Of a DNA stretch of 64,000 bases, positions 35,200-44,098 are shown in pieces; within the stretch, counting starts at the first letter, position 1; the number at the start of each line of letters is the position of its first letter. This stretch comes from CAYVTV01 sp964563105 (GTDB lineage: Bacteria; Bacteroidota; Bacteroidia; Bacteroidales; GCA-2748055). The notes under the pieces are model-generated. The model saw only the letters and a program-made list of their open reading frames with translations. It made no database searches and had not been told where the DNA came from. Made by a program: the position numbers and the translations under genes. The stretch covers positions 1-64,000 of the forward strand of contig CAZLXM010000006.1 of the NCBI GenBank assembly GCA_964563105.1. Reading direction: 5' to 3'.

Positions 35200-37476
35200 T
35201 TAGTCAATTTCTTCCTTATCTGTAGTATTTTTTTTCTGTTTATTTTCAAGTTCTGTTTTAAGTGATGCTAAATCAGTGATATCACCCAAAGTTGTTTTTT
35301 CCAAACTGGCACGTATCTTCTTCTGGGTCTTTTTTGTAGTAGCTTCAATATTTTTCTTTTCATTCTCAGCTTCAGCTTTTTTATCTGCTTCAAATACTCT
35401 GGTGTGTGAAACTACAATTTTTTTAGCAGATTTAGAAAACTCCAATACCTTGAATGGTAATTTTTCATCTAATTGCGCAACAGAACCATCTTCTTTAATG
35501 AGGTTTTTTTGAGTAACAAATCCCTCCACTCCATAAGGCAGGGCGACAATAGCGCCTTTATCAACTATTTCAGTAATAGTTCCTTCATGAACGGAATTTA
35601 ATTCAAAAATTGTTTCAAATACATCCCATGGGTTTTCTTCGAGATGTTTATGTCCTAAACTTAATCTTCTGTTTTCTTTATCTATTTCGAGAACAACAAC
35701 GTCAATATCTGCATTAATTGCAGTAAATTCAGACGGGTGCTTTATCTTTTTTGTCCATGAAAGATCTGAGATATGAATCAGCCCGTCTACTCCTTCTTCA
35801 ATTTCGACAAATACACCAAAATTTGTAAAATTACGAACTTTTGCAGTATGCCTTGATCCAACAGGATATCTTTCATCAATAGCCCCCCATGGATCGGGTT
35901 TAAGCTGCTTCATCCCAAGAGACATTTTTCTTTCTTCATGATCAAGGGTTAAAATAACAGCTTCAACTTCGTCACCAACATTAAGAAAATCCTGTGCACT
36001 CCTTAAATGTTGTGACCAGGACATTTCAGATACATGAATAAGTCCTTCAACGCCTGGTGCAATTTCTATAAATGCACCATAATCAGCTAAAACTACTACT
36101 TTGCCTTTTACCTTATCGCCAACTTTCAGGTTAGGATCAAGGGAATCCCACGGATGAGCAGTAAGTTGTTTCAATCCTAATGCAATCCGTCTTTTTTCGT
36201 CATCAAAATCAAGAATAACTACATTTATTTTCTGATCAAGCTGAACAATTTCTTCCGGATGATTTACTCTTCCCCATGAAAGGTCTGTAATATGAATCAA
36301 ACCATCAACTCCGCCAAGATCAATAAATACACCATAAGAAGTTATATTTTTAACCGTACCTTCAAGAATTTGGCCATTCTCCAGTTTTGCAATGATCTCT
36401 TTCTTTTGAAGTTCAAGTTCTTCTTCGATAAGTGCTTTATGAGAAACAACAACGTTTTTGAATTCATGGTTAATCTTAACAACTTTAAATTCCATTGTTT
36501 TACCCACATAGGCATCATAATCACGAATTGGTTTCACATCAATCTGAGAACCAGGTAAAAATGCCTCAATACCAAAGACATCTACAATCATACCGCCTTT
36601 AGTCCTGCATTTAATATAACCTTTAATTATCTCATCCTTTTCAAAAGACTCATTAACTCTGTCCCATGAACGTAAGGCCCTGGCTTTTTTATGTGAAAGT
36701 AAAAGTTGACCCTGCTTATTTTCCTTACTTTCTACATAAACTTCAACAGTATCACCAACTTTCAACTCCGGATTATATCGGAATTCATTTAAACTCACAA
36801 CACCTTCAGATTTATAACCGATGTTAATAACAACTTCACGTTTGTTCATCGAAATTACCGTCCCGTCAACAACTTCATTTTCAGCAACTGTTGATAAAGT
36901 TAAATCATATAAATTTTCATATTTAGATTTCTCTTCAGGATTGTAAGGATTATATTCGTCACTATAAGAATCCCAATCAAAATCAGATATACCTGTATCT
37001 GCAGATTCATTAATTACAGATTCCGGAAAAGTCTTCTCTTCAGGCATATTTTCTTTTATTCCTTCACTTTCTTCTGATCCGGCTACTGATTCTTCTATGG
37101 TTGTTGTTGCCCCCTCATCAGAAGCGGTTACTGCCTCTTCCTGAACCTGTATTGTTTCTTGAGAGCTTGTAACATTTTCTCCGGAAGATGAAAGAACTTC
37201 ATCAGTTTCAGCTAATTCTTCAGGACCTGAAGTAAAATCTGCTGATTCATTTAGAGGTTCATTTGATGTAGAAGTAGTTTCTTCTTCCGGGAAATTATTC
37301 TCAGTTTCAGAACTATTTTCAATAGAAGAGGATTTTTCATTTTCTAATCCCGAATCATCATCCTCCTCCGCACTTGCTCCAAAATCCTCTGTATCAATAT
37401 TTTGTGTTTCTTCGTTTATTTTATCACTCATATTTTCAGAGTTTTCCAATAAAACATTTTTTTCTTGATTTGTCAT
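35200..37476 (-). CDS. rpsA: Ribosomal protein S1 with long acidic N-terminal extension
   Basis: A 758-residue protein. About 190 N-terminal residues are low-complexity and rich in Glu, Ser, Asp and Thr (for example VAGSEESEG). Six S1 RNA-binding repeats follow, beginning near VVDGTVISMNKRE, IIKGYIKCRTKGG, ILEGTVKNITSYG, KVKGKVVVLADYG, HTAKVRNFTNFG and VHEGTITEIVDKG. The tail is Lys/Glu rich. S1 binds mRNA on the 30S subunit and matters more where Shine-Dalgarno sequences are rare, as here. The extension makes the protein clearly longer than the usual 550-600 residues. A textbook promoter lies at 37529-37560. Confidence 0.95.
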   Translation of the reverse strand: MTNQEKNVLLENSENMSDKINEETQNIDTEDFGASAEEDDDSGLENEKSSSIENSSETENNFPEEETTSTSNEPLNESADFTSGPEELAETDEVLSSSGENVTSSQETIQVQEEAVTASDEGATTTIEESVAGSEESEGIKENMPEEKTFPESVINESADTGISDFDWDSYSDEYNPYNPEEKSKYENLYDLTLSTVAENEVVDGTVISMNKREVVINIGYKSEGVVSLNEFRYNPELKVGDTVEVYVESKENKQGQLLLSHKKARALRSWDRVNESFEKDEIIKGYIKCRTKGGMIVDVFGIEAFLPGSQIDVKPIRDYDAYVGKTMEFKVVKINHEFKNVVVSHKALIEEELELQKKEIIAKLENGQILEGTVKNITSYGVFIDLGGVDGLIHITDLSWGRVNHPEEIVQLDQKINVVILDFDDEKRRIALGLKQLTAHPWDSLDPNLKVGDKVKGKVVVLADYGAFIEIAPGVEGLIHVSEMSWSQHLRSAQDFLNVGDEVEAVILTLDHEERKMSLGMKQLKPDPWGAIDERYPVGSRHTAKVRNFTNFGVFVEIEEGVDGLIHISDLSWTKKIKHPSEFTAINADIDVVVLEIDKENRRLSLGHKHLEENPWDVFETIFELNSVHEGTITEIVDKGAIVALPYGVEGFVTQKNLIKEDGSVAQLDEKLPFKVLEFSKSAKKIVVSHTRVFEADKKAEAENEKKNIEATTKKTQKKIRASLEKTTLGDITDLASLKTELENKQKKNTTDKEEID

Positions 37477-37528
37477 GTAATTAAAAATTAAATTATTAAG
37501 TTAGACATTATGTATAAAATAAGGGATG

Positions 37529-37560
37529 CAAAAATAAGATATTTTATCAACTCTAGCAAA
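37529..37560 (-). promoter_or_regulatory. rpsA promoter
   Basis: On the minus strand, TTTG (37557-37560), a 20-bp spacer and TATTTTTG (37529-37536) match the Bacteroidota consensus exactly. Transcription should start near 37522, leaving a leader of about 46 nt. Confidence 0.75.
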
Positions 37561-37673
37561 GTTTTACTAATTTAATCGACAAGTTCATTAAAACATAATT
37601 ACAAGATCAATTAAAAGTGTTTTATTTTCTTTGTAAGTCTTATCCGGGGTTGTTTTCTTTCCTTTTATCCAAG

Positions 37674-37702
37674 TTGTGATTATTTACAATTGATTATCTT
37701 TG
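37674..37702 (+). promoter_or_regulatory. Promoter of the rml operon
   Basis: TTG (37674-37676), an 18-bp spacer and TATCTTTG (37695-37702) fit the phylum consensus. The predicted start near 37709 gives a leader of about 90 nt to the rmlA ATG. Confidence 0.55.
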
Positions 37703-37801
37703 GGGGAGGAAATCAGTAATTTTTTAATCTGCTGAGATACATAATTCAAAAATTATTTGGAATTATTAGATATTTTTTAATTAACTATAAATTTTTAATA
37801 T

Positions 37802-38692
37802 ATGAAAGGGATAATTCTTGCCGGAGGCTCGGGTACAAGGCTTTTTCCTATTACCAAAACAATTTCCAAACAAATCATTCCCGTTTATGACAAACCTATG
37901 ATTTACTATCCATTATCTGTGCTTATGCTGGCAGGTATAAAGGATATTTTGATAATATCCACGCCCGAACATCTTGATTTATATAAAGATCTTTTAGGTG
38001 ATGGTTCACAAATAGGATTGAATTTAAATTATGCCATTCAACCTTCACCTGATGGTCTGGCACAGGCATTTATAATCGGGGAAGAATTTATAGGAGATCA
38101 GCCGGTATGTCTGATCCTTGGTGACAATATATTTTATGGACATGGTTTTGGCAAGACCCTGCTGGAAACTTCAAAACTGGAAAAAGGAGCTGTAGTATTT
38201 GGATATTATGTTCATGATCCGGAACGATATGGAGTAGTAGAATTTGATCCGGACGGGCAGGTTAAAAGTCTTGAAGAAAAGCCTCAGTATCCTAAATCAA
38301 ACTATGCTGTAACCGGTTTATATTTTTATGACAATACTGTTGTTAAAAAAGCAAAAAGTCTTAAACCTTCTGCAAGAGGAGAATTAGAAATTACAGATTT
38401 GAATAAATTATATCTGAATGAGAATGCCTTAAGTGTTATATTACTTGGCAGGGGGATGGCCTGGCTTGACACAGGGACCCAGGAAAGTTTGCTGCAGGCT
38501 TCTCTTTATATTCATACTATTGAAAAAAGGCAGGGCCTAAAAATCTCATGTATTGAAGAAATTGCATATAAAAGAGGATTAATAAATAAAGAACAATTAA
38601 TATTCCTTGCAAAACAGCATGGGAAGAGCCAGTATGGTGAATATTTGGATAAAATTGCCAATGAAAAAATATTTACATTTAATTATAAATAA
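37802..38692 (+). CDS. rmlA: Glucose-1-phosphate thymidylyltransferase
   Basis: A 296-residue nucleotidyltransferase that makes dTDP-glucose, the first step to dTDP-L-rhamnose. It opens KGIILAGGSGTRLFPITK (nucleotide-binding loop) and has YDKPMIYYPLS, LGDNIFYGHGF and FVEFDP-like VVEFDPDGQVKSLEEKP. The length is typical. It is first in rmlA-rmlC-rmlD; rmlC starts 5 bp after the stop. The product feeds surface polysaccharide synthesis in the cytoplasm. Confidence 0.96.
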   Translation: MKGIILAGGSGTRLFPITKTISKQIIPVYDKPMIYYPLSVLMLAGIKDILIISTPEHLDLYKDLLGDGSQIGLNLNYAIQPSPDGLAQAFIIGEEFIGDQPVCLILGDNIFYGHGFGKTLLETSKLEKGAVVFGYYVHDPERYGVVEFDPDGQVKSLEEKPQYPKSNYAVTGLYFYDNTVVKKAKSLKPSARGELEITDLNKLYLNENALSVILLGRGMAWLDTGTQESLLQASLYIHTIEKRQGLKISCIEEIAYKRGLINKEQLIFLAKQHGKSQYGEYLDKIANEKIFTFNYK

Positions 38693-38696
38693 ATTT

Positions 38697-39251
38697 ATGA
38701 AAGTATCTGAAACCAGTATAGAAGGTTTGCTTATCATAGAGCCTAAAATATTCAATGATCAACGTGGTCATTTTTTTGAAAGTTATAATCAACGGAATTT
38801 CTATGGTCAGGGTATCAATATAACATTTGTGCAGGATAATCAATCAAAATCTGATTATGGCGTTATAAGAGGATTACATTATCAACTTGCACCTTATGAC
38901 CAAACCAAGCTTGTTCGTGTACTTGTTGGTGAGATAAATGATATTGCTGTAGATCTCCGCCCTGAATCACCTACTTTTGGAAAATGGTTTGGAATAAAAC
39001 TTTCTTCAGGGAATAACAAACAGTTATTGATCCCCGGAGGATTCGCACATGGCTTTTCAGTGCTTAGTGATTATGCGGTTGTTCTATATAAATGTGATAA
39101 ATTTTATAATCCGGATTTTGAAGGAGGTATTATATATAATGATCAAATACTAAATATTGACTGGAAAATTCCTGAAGAGGAAATAATTGTTTCAGCAAAA
39201 GATGCCTTGCTTCCTCCATTTGAAATTGTGAAAAAAAAATTAATTTCGTAA
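38697..39251 (+). CDS. rmlC: dTDP-4-dehydrorhamnose 3,5-epimerase
   Basis: A 184-residue cupin-fold epimerase, third step of dTDP-L-rhamnose synthesis. Motifs: VQDNQSKSDYGVIRGLHYQ with the catalytic histidine, and FAHGFSVLSDYAVVLYKC with the active-site tyrosine region. The start is ATG 38697 (MKVSETSIEGLL); an open frame extends upstream into rmlA but has no family similarity. It is 5 bp downstream of rmlA. Confidence 0.95.
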   Translation: MKVSETSIEGLLIIEPKIFNDQRGHFFESYNQRNFYGQGINITFVQDNQSKSDYGVIRGLHYQLAPYDQTKLVRVLVGEINDIAVDLRPESPTFGKWFGIKLSSGNNKQLLIPGGFAHGFSVLSDYAVVLYKCDKFYNPDFEGGIIYNDQILNIDWKIPEEEIIVSAKDALLPPFEIVKKKLIS

Positions 39252-39387
39252 AATCATAAACGGGCCAGTATAAAAAACAGGTAATTGGGGCTTAACTGGT
39301 TAATTTGATACTTATTTTATTATTATGATATTCTTTCGTTAACAAAATAATTTTTTAGTCCTTTAATTTTTATTTTAGGTTTATAAA

Positions 39388-40254
39388 ATGCTGAAAATAC
39401 TTATTACCGGGGCCAAAGGGCAGCTTGGTGTCGCCATAAAAAACATATCCGGCTTATATAAAAATATAGAATTTGTTTTTACAGATCTTCCTGAGCTTGA
39501 TATAACAGATGAAAAAAAAGTAAATGCATTTATTAAAAATTCCGGTTTTTCATATATAATTAATTGTGCTGCTTTTACAGCAGTTGATGATGCTGAAATT
39601 CAAAAAGATAATGCCTTTTTGATCAATTCAGAGGCTGTAAAAATTTTGTCCAAAATTGCAGCAATGAATAAATTAAGGTTTGTTCATATTTCAACAGATT
39701 ATGTATTTGATGGTAAAAATTACCGGCCTTATACTGAAGATGATACCCCTAATCCGCAAACTATTTATGGTTTAAGTAAATTACAAGGTGAAAACCATTT
39801 GCTTAACCAAGGCAACTCATTGATAATAAGGACATCCTGGCTATATTCGATGATGGAACAAAGTTTTGTCAGAAAGATTATAAAAGCAGCCACAGCAAAT
39901 AAAGAAATAAAGGTGATATATGACCAGACTGGCACACCTACATTTTCAGGCGATCTCGCTTCAGCCATTCTTCAAATAATATCCGGAATTGAAAGTCATC
40001 AAATAGAATTTGTACCCGGGATTTTTCATTATTCCAATGAAGGAATTGCCAGTTGGTATGATTTCGCAATGGATATAATTGAATATCTGGGTATTAATTG
40101 TAATGTTATTCCGGTGGAGAGTGATGAATATCCAACAAAAGCCATACGTCCGCATTATTCCGTTTTATCAAAAAGAAAAATTAAAAATACTTATGGAATT
40201 CATATACCTCATTGGAGAATGAGCCTTATAAGCTTATTAAGCAGTAATAAATAA
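39388..40254 (+). CDS. rmlD: dTDP-4-dehydrorhamnose reductase
   Basis: A 288-residue NAD(P)H-dependent short-chain reductase that completes dTDP-L-rhamnose. It has the Rossmann start LITGAKGQLGVAI, the ISTDYVFDGK strand and the catalytic IYGLSKLQGE (Tyr-x3-Lys). It lies 136 bp after rmlC and 7 bp before the phosphohexomutase. The dTDP-glucose 4,6-dehydratase gene rmlB, needed between RmlA and RmlC, is not in the window. Confidence 0.94.
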   Translation: MLKILITGAKGQLGVAIKNISGLYKNIEFVFTDLPELDITDEKKVNAFIKNSGFSYIINCAAFTAVDDAEIQKDNAFLINSEAVKILSKIAAMNKLRFVHISTDYVFDGKNYRPYTEDDTPNPQTIYGLSKLQGENHLLNQGNSLIIRTSWLYSMMEQSFVRKIIKAATANKEIKVIYDQTGTPTFSGDLASAILQIISGIESHQIEFVPGIFHYSNEGIASWYDFAMDIIEYLGINCNVIPVESDEYPTKAIRPHYSVLSKRKIKNTYGIHIPHWRMSLISLLSSNK

Positions 40255-40261
40255 TTTCAAT

Positions 40262-42016
40262 ATGCAAACAGAAAAACAAGATCTTTTAAAACTTGTAAAA
40301 GAAAAAGCCAATATTTGGCTTGGAGAATCATTTGATAAGGATACCCGGGACAGGGTAAAATATTTACTTGAACACGATGAACAGGAATTAATCGAGTCTT
40401 TTTATCGGGACCTGGAATTTGGCACCGGAGGATTAAGAGGAATTATGGGAGCAGGTACTAATCGGATGAATATTTATACAGTAGCAATGGCCACCCAGGG
40501 ATTATGTAATTATCTGAAACAAATGTTCCCGGGGCCTTCTGAAATTAAAGCAGTTGTAGGGCATGATTCAAGAAATAACAGCCGGTTATTTGCAGAAACT
40601 GCAGCTAATGTATTCAGTTCCAATGGCATTTATGTTTACATGTTTGATGGTTTACGTCCAACACCGGAAATCAGTTTTGCTATCAGGAAATTCAAATGCC
40701 AAAGCGGAGTGATCATTACTGCATCTCACAATCCAAAAGAATATAATGGATTTAAGGTATATTGGGAAGATGGAGGACAGGTCATTTCTCCCCATGACCT
40801 TAGAATAATCAATGAGGTTAAGAAAATAACTTCACCCGGTCAAATCAGAATTGAGGGCAATCCCTCAAAGATCATTTCCATCGGCATTGAAACTGATGAG
40901 GAATATACGGATAGGATCAGTAGTTTATCATTGAATTTGGAATTAAACAGAAAACACAGCGATTTAAAAATAGTCTATACTCCCATTCATGGCACCGGAG
41001 TAAAATTAGTCCCAATGTCCCTAAAAAAATTTGGTTTTTTAAATATCCTGTCTGTTCCTGAACAAAATATTCCTGATGGGAACTTTCCTACTGTAAAATC
41101 TCCTAATCCGGAAGATCATGCAGCTCTTGAATTAGCTTTAAAAAAGGCAATCGCTGAAGGAGCGGAACTGGTTATGGCTACTGATCCGGATGGTGACCGT
41201 GTTGGAATTGCTGCCAGGGATAACAGTGGTAATTTAAAGTTATTAGATGGTAATCAGGTAGCAAGCTTGCTTATTTATTATATTATTACATCTCTTAAAG
41301 AGAAAAACAGAATTACAGGGAAGGAATATATATGTAAAACTATTGTTACTACCGATCTACTCAATAAAATTGCAGAAGAAGCCGGGGTAATTTATTTTGA
41401 CGTTTTAACGGGTTTTAAATATATTGCAGAAATAATAAGGGAACATGAAGGAAAGCTTACTTTCCTGGCCGGGGGAGAAGAAAGTTACGGTTATCTTGCG
41501 GGAGATTTTGTAAGAGACAAAGATGCTATAATATCTTGCTGTTTAATTGCAGAAATAACTGCCTGGGCAAAGGAACAAAATAAAACATTATTTGACATCC
41601 TTATGGATATATATCTTAAATATGGTTTTTATAAAGAATCTCTCAGCTCGTTAGTTAAGGAAGGAAAAGAAGGTTCAGAAGAAATAAAAGAGATAATGAA
41701 AAATTACAGAAATAACCCTCCGGAAATAATTAACAATTCAAAAGTTATTAAGATTATTGATTATGAAAAAGGCCTGTCTTTTGATCTTCAAAAAAATGAG
41801 AAGAATAAAACAGGTTTACCGATATCCAATGTCTTACAATTTTTTCTGGAAGACGGCACAAAAATTTCCATAAGGCCCTCCGGAACTGAACCTAAAATCA
41901 AATTTTATTTCAGTGTTAATGAAAAATTAATAATGAAAGATAAGTTTGAAAAAATCAATGATTTACTTGAAGAAAGAATTAATGCTGTTAAGAAAGATCT
42001 GGGACTTATCAATTAA
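40262..42016 (+). CDS. Phosphoglucomutase/phosphomannomutase family enzyme
   Basis: A 584-residue alpha-D-phosphohexomutase of the long form. The active-site serine loop TASHNPKEYNGFKVYW, metal loop ATDPDGDRVGIA, sugar loop GGEESYGYLAGD and phosphate loop RPSGTEPKIKFY are all present. It interconverts hexose 1- and 6-phosphates. With rmlA just upstream, supply of glucose 1-phosphate for dTDP-glucose is the simplest role. Whether it prefers glucose or mannose phosphate cannot be told. Confidence 0.93.
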   Translation: MQTEKQDLLKLVKEKANIWLGESFDKDTRDRVKYLLEHDEQELIESFYRDLEFGTGGLRGIMGAGTNRMNIYTVAMATQGLCNYLKQMFPGPSEIKAVVGHDSRNNSRLFAETAANVFSSNGIYVYMFDGLRPTPEISFAIRKFKCQSGVIITASHNPKEYNGFKVYWEDGGQVISPHDLRIINEVKKITSPGQIRIEGNPSKIISIGIETDEEYTDRISSLSLNLELNRKHSDLKIVYTPIHGTGVKLVPMSLKKFGFLNILSVPEQNIPDGNFPTVKSPNPEDHAALELALKKAIAEGAELVMATDPDGDRVGIAARDNSGNLKLLDGNQVASLLIYYIITSLKEKNRITGKEYICKTIVTTDLLNKIAEEAGVIYFDVLTGFKYIAEIIREHEGKLTFLAGGEESYGYLAGDFVRDKDAIISCCLIAEITAWAKEQNKTLFDILMDIYLKYGFYKESLSSLVKEGKEGSEEIKEIMKNYRNNPPEIINNSKVIKIIDYEKGLSFDLQKNEKNKTGLPISNVLQFFLEDGTKISIRPSGTEPKIKFYFSVNEKLIMKDKFEKINDLLEERINAVKKDLGLIN

Positions 42017-42070
42017 AGTTTTATTTTTACAAATATTTTTCAAGATTAAAATATTCAGCAAATAAAAAAA

Positions 42071-42081
42071 GGAGGAAAATG
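42071..42081 (+). promoter_or_regulatory. Unusually strong Shine-Dalgarno before yjbQ
   Basis: GGAGG at 42071-42075 lies three bases before the ATG at 42079, preceded by a run of A. Nearly all other genes in the window lack such a sequence, as usual in Bacteroidota, and the spacing is shorter than optimal. Confidence 0.5.
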
Positions 42082-42495
42082 ATATCTTACAGAAAAGAGT
42101 TATGGTTTCATTCGAACAAACGCAGGGAGTTAATAAATATTACACCGGAAATCAGGAAATGTTTGGCTGAAAGTGGCATAAATGAAGGTTTGGTACTTGT
42201 AAATGCTATGCATATTACTGCAAGTGTATTTATTAATGATGATGAACAGGGGCTTCATAAAGATTTTGAATTATGGCTTGAAAAGCTTGCTCCTGAAAAA
42301 CCTTACTCACAATATCACCATAATAGTTTTGAGGATAATGCTGATGCACATCTAAAAAGGAGTATTATGGGCAGGGAAGTTGTTGTTGCTGTTACTCAGG
42401 GGCAACTTGATTTTGGTCCATGGGAACAAATTTTTTATGGAGAATTTGATGGAAAAAGAAAGAAGAGAGTCCTGGTAAAAATAATTGGTAAGTAA
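42079..42495 (+). CDS. yjbQ: YjbQ-family protein (UPF0047)
   Basis: A 138-residue protein of the UPF0047/YjbQ family. Conserved features are MHITASVFINDDE, the histidine-rich YSQYHHNSFEDNADAHLK and TQGQLDFGPWEQIFYGEFDG. Members form trimers with a metal-like site; some have weak thiamin phosphate synthase activity, but the true role is unsettled. It is 62 bp after the phosphohexomutase. Confidence 0.9.
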   Translation: MISYRKELWFHSNKRRELINITPEIRKCLAESGINEGLVLVNAMHITASVFINDDEQGLHKDFELWLEKLAPEKPYSQYHHNSFEDNADAHLKRSIMGREVVVAVTQGQLDFGPWEQIFYGEFDGKRKKRVLVKIIGK

Positions 42496-42635
42496 AAAAG
42501 GCAGATTAAACATCTGGTAATGAACATGTTTTTAAATTATTTTTCACATTTAGTTTATTTATTCGTTCCATTTTATTTTTTTTAATCCGAATTATGACGA
42601 GTAATTTACAAAGTACTGTTGATAAATATTTTAAA

Positions 42636-42670
42636 TTTGAACATTACATTTTATTTTTTTACTAAATTTG
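42636..42670 (+). promoter_or_regulatory. Promoter of the membrane-anchored hypothetical gene
   Basis: TTTG (42636-42639), a 23-bp spacer and TAAATTTG (42663-42670) lie 36 bp before ATG 42706. A second perfect TAAATTTG overlaps the -33 element at 42632-42639, so there may be two starts. Confidence 0.5.
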
Positions 42671-42705
42671 TCGCACGTTCAAAATAATATTTTAATCAAT
42701 AAGTA

Positions 42706-43344
42706 ATGAGAACAGTAATTCAGATCATTTTAAGCATTGCAATTGTAATCCTTGGTTACCTTGTATACGAAAGTATTATGACCCCTATCCGTTTTAATAA
42801 ATCACGAAGTGAAAGAGAACGGGCAACTATTAACCGTATGCTTCATATCAGAGAAGCGGAGAAGGCATACAAAGATGTAAAAATTAACTATACAGATAAT
42901 TTTGATACACTTTTGCACTTTCTGAGGAATGACTCATTTACCATTGTAAGGGCAATTGGAGAGATACCTGAAGAGCTGATAGATGAAACAAAAGACTTAC
43001 GTAAAGCACGGGAAATTGCACTAAAAAGAGGATTAATCAAAAGAGAATTTACAAAAATCAGTGTGCTTGATTCATTATTCGGAAAAGACTTTCCTATTGA
43101 TTCACTTCGTTATGTCCCTTATACGGATAAAGTTGAATTTTTTATGGAAGCAGGTGAATATGAATCTTCTTCCAGTCTTAAAATTAAAGTTCTTGAAGTA
43201 AGCATTCCCTATAATCTGCTGCTTTCCGGCCTGGATGATCAGCTTGCTGTTAACTATGCAGAACAAAGAAGAAAAATAACAAACTTTCCCGGCCTGAAAT
43301 TCGGATCCCTGACAGAAGGTACTTTAACCGGCAACTGGGAATAA
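42706..43344 (+). CDS. Membrane-anchored conserved hypothetical protein
   Basis: A 212-residue protein with one N-terminal membrane helix (residues 4-22, IQIILSIAIVILGYLVY) and a soluble, charged remainder that probably faces the periplasm. A stretch of helix (RSERERATINRMLHIREAEKAY) is followed by a beta-rich C-terminal part ending LTEGTLTGNWE. I do not recognise the family, though similar proteins occur in Bacteroidota. It has its own promoter (42636-42670) and precedes DUF3822-rsmD by 92 bp. Confidence 0.75.
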   Translation: MRTVIQIILSIAIVILGYLVYESIMTPIRFNKSRSERERATINRMLHIREAEKAYKDVKINYTDNFDTLLHFLRNDSFTIVRAIGEIPEELIDETKDLRKAREIALKRGLIKREFTKISVLDSLFGKDFPIDSLRYVPYTDKVEFFMEAGEYESSSSLKIKVLEVSIPYNLLLSGLDDQLAVNYAEQRRKITNFPGLKFGSLTEGTLTGNWE

Positions 43345-43436
43345 TATCCAATTAGCTTTGAGCTGAATGGATTTATTTGATTATTAATGAATACCAACAT
43401 TTTTCGGACTAAAGTAAAAAGTATATTTCGATAAAA

Positions 43437-44084
43437 TTGAAATCCGTCAGTTCAACATTTGATTTATCAGCTTACCCTGAAGATAATTATCAAATAATAC
43501 ATATTAATGAGGAAAAAGCATTTGTTTGTGTAAATAATCCTGTTTTCACATTAATTCCATCCTCGTTGTATATTCATAAAGATGCAAAGGAATATTTCAA
43601 ATTACTTTATAATCTTTCTGATGAAGATGAAATCTTGAAAAATAAGTTTGAATCAATTCCTTATCATGTTCTTTTCCCGGTTCGTCAGGATATTATAAAA
43701 ATTATGCAGGAAAAAAACTTTGCTATAAAGTTTTTTCATTACGTTTATTTACTCGGCTCAAGATTGCTTAAGGAAGAATACCAGGAAAGTTCATGTGTAC
43801 TTATTAATAAGCAGGCTGGTTATTTTTATCTGTTTATTTGTAAAAATAAAAATATTCTTTTATTAAATTCATTTAATACAGTTGATGACCAGAATATAAG
43901 TTATTTCACATTGAACGGGTTACATACAAATAATATCAATCTGAAAGATACATGTTTATATTATTCGGGCATTAAGAATATTAATGACCAATATATTAAT
44001 ATACTGAGTAAATATATACCCCGTGTGCAGGAATTATCCGTAGCCAAATACGGCTATTTCAATGATATTCCTGATGATTTTTAA
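43437..44084 (+). CDS. DUF3822 family protein
   Basis: A 215-residue protein of the DUF3822 family, which in Bacteroidota is regularly encoded just before rsmD. It has an actin-like/ATPase-domain feel, with FDLSAYPEDNYQII and PRVQELSVAKYGYF, but no catalytic motif can be assigned. The start appears to be TTG 43437, close to a TATATTTC -7-like sequence. The gap to rsmD is 14 bp, so the two are coexpressed. Confidence 0.78.
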   Translation: MKSVSSTFDLSAYPEDNYQIIHINEEKAFVCVNNPVFTLIPSSLYIHKDAKEYFKLLYNLSDEDEILKNKFESIPYHVLFPVRQDIIKIMQEKNFAIKFFHYVYLLGSRLLKEEYQESSCVLINKQAGYFYLFICKNKNILLLNSFNTVDDQNISYFTLNGLHTNNINLKDTCLYYSGIKNINDQYINILSKYIPRVQELSVAKYGYFNDIPDDF

Positions 44085-44098
44085 TTTGATGTTTTTCT

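Larger units (their letters stand above)
37477..37801. other. 325-bp divergent spacer between rpsA and rmlA
   Basis: It holds the rpsA promoter on the minus strand (37529-37560) and the rmlA promoter on the plus strand (37674-37702). Between them lies unremarkable AT-rich DNA; no RNA gene or small frame is supported. Confidence 0.6.

Noticed and set aside
39252..39387. Small RNA or missing rmlB fragment between rmlC and rmlD
   Set aside because: The 136-bp spacer has no coding frame and no stable structure.
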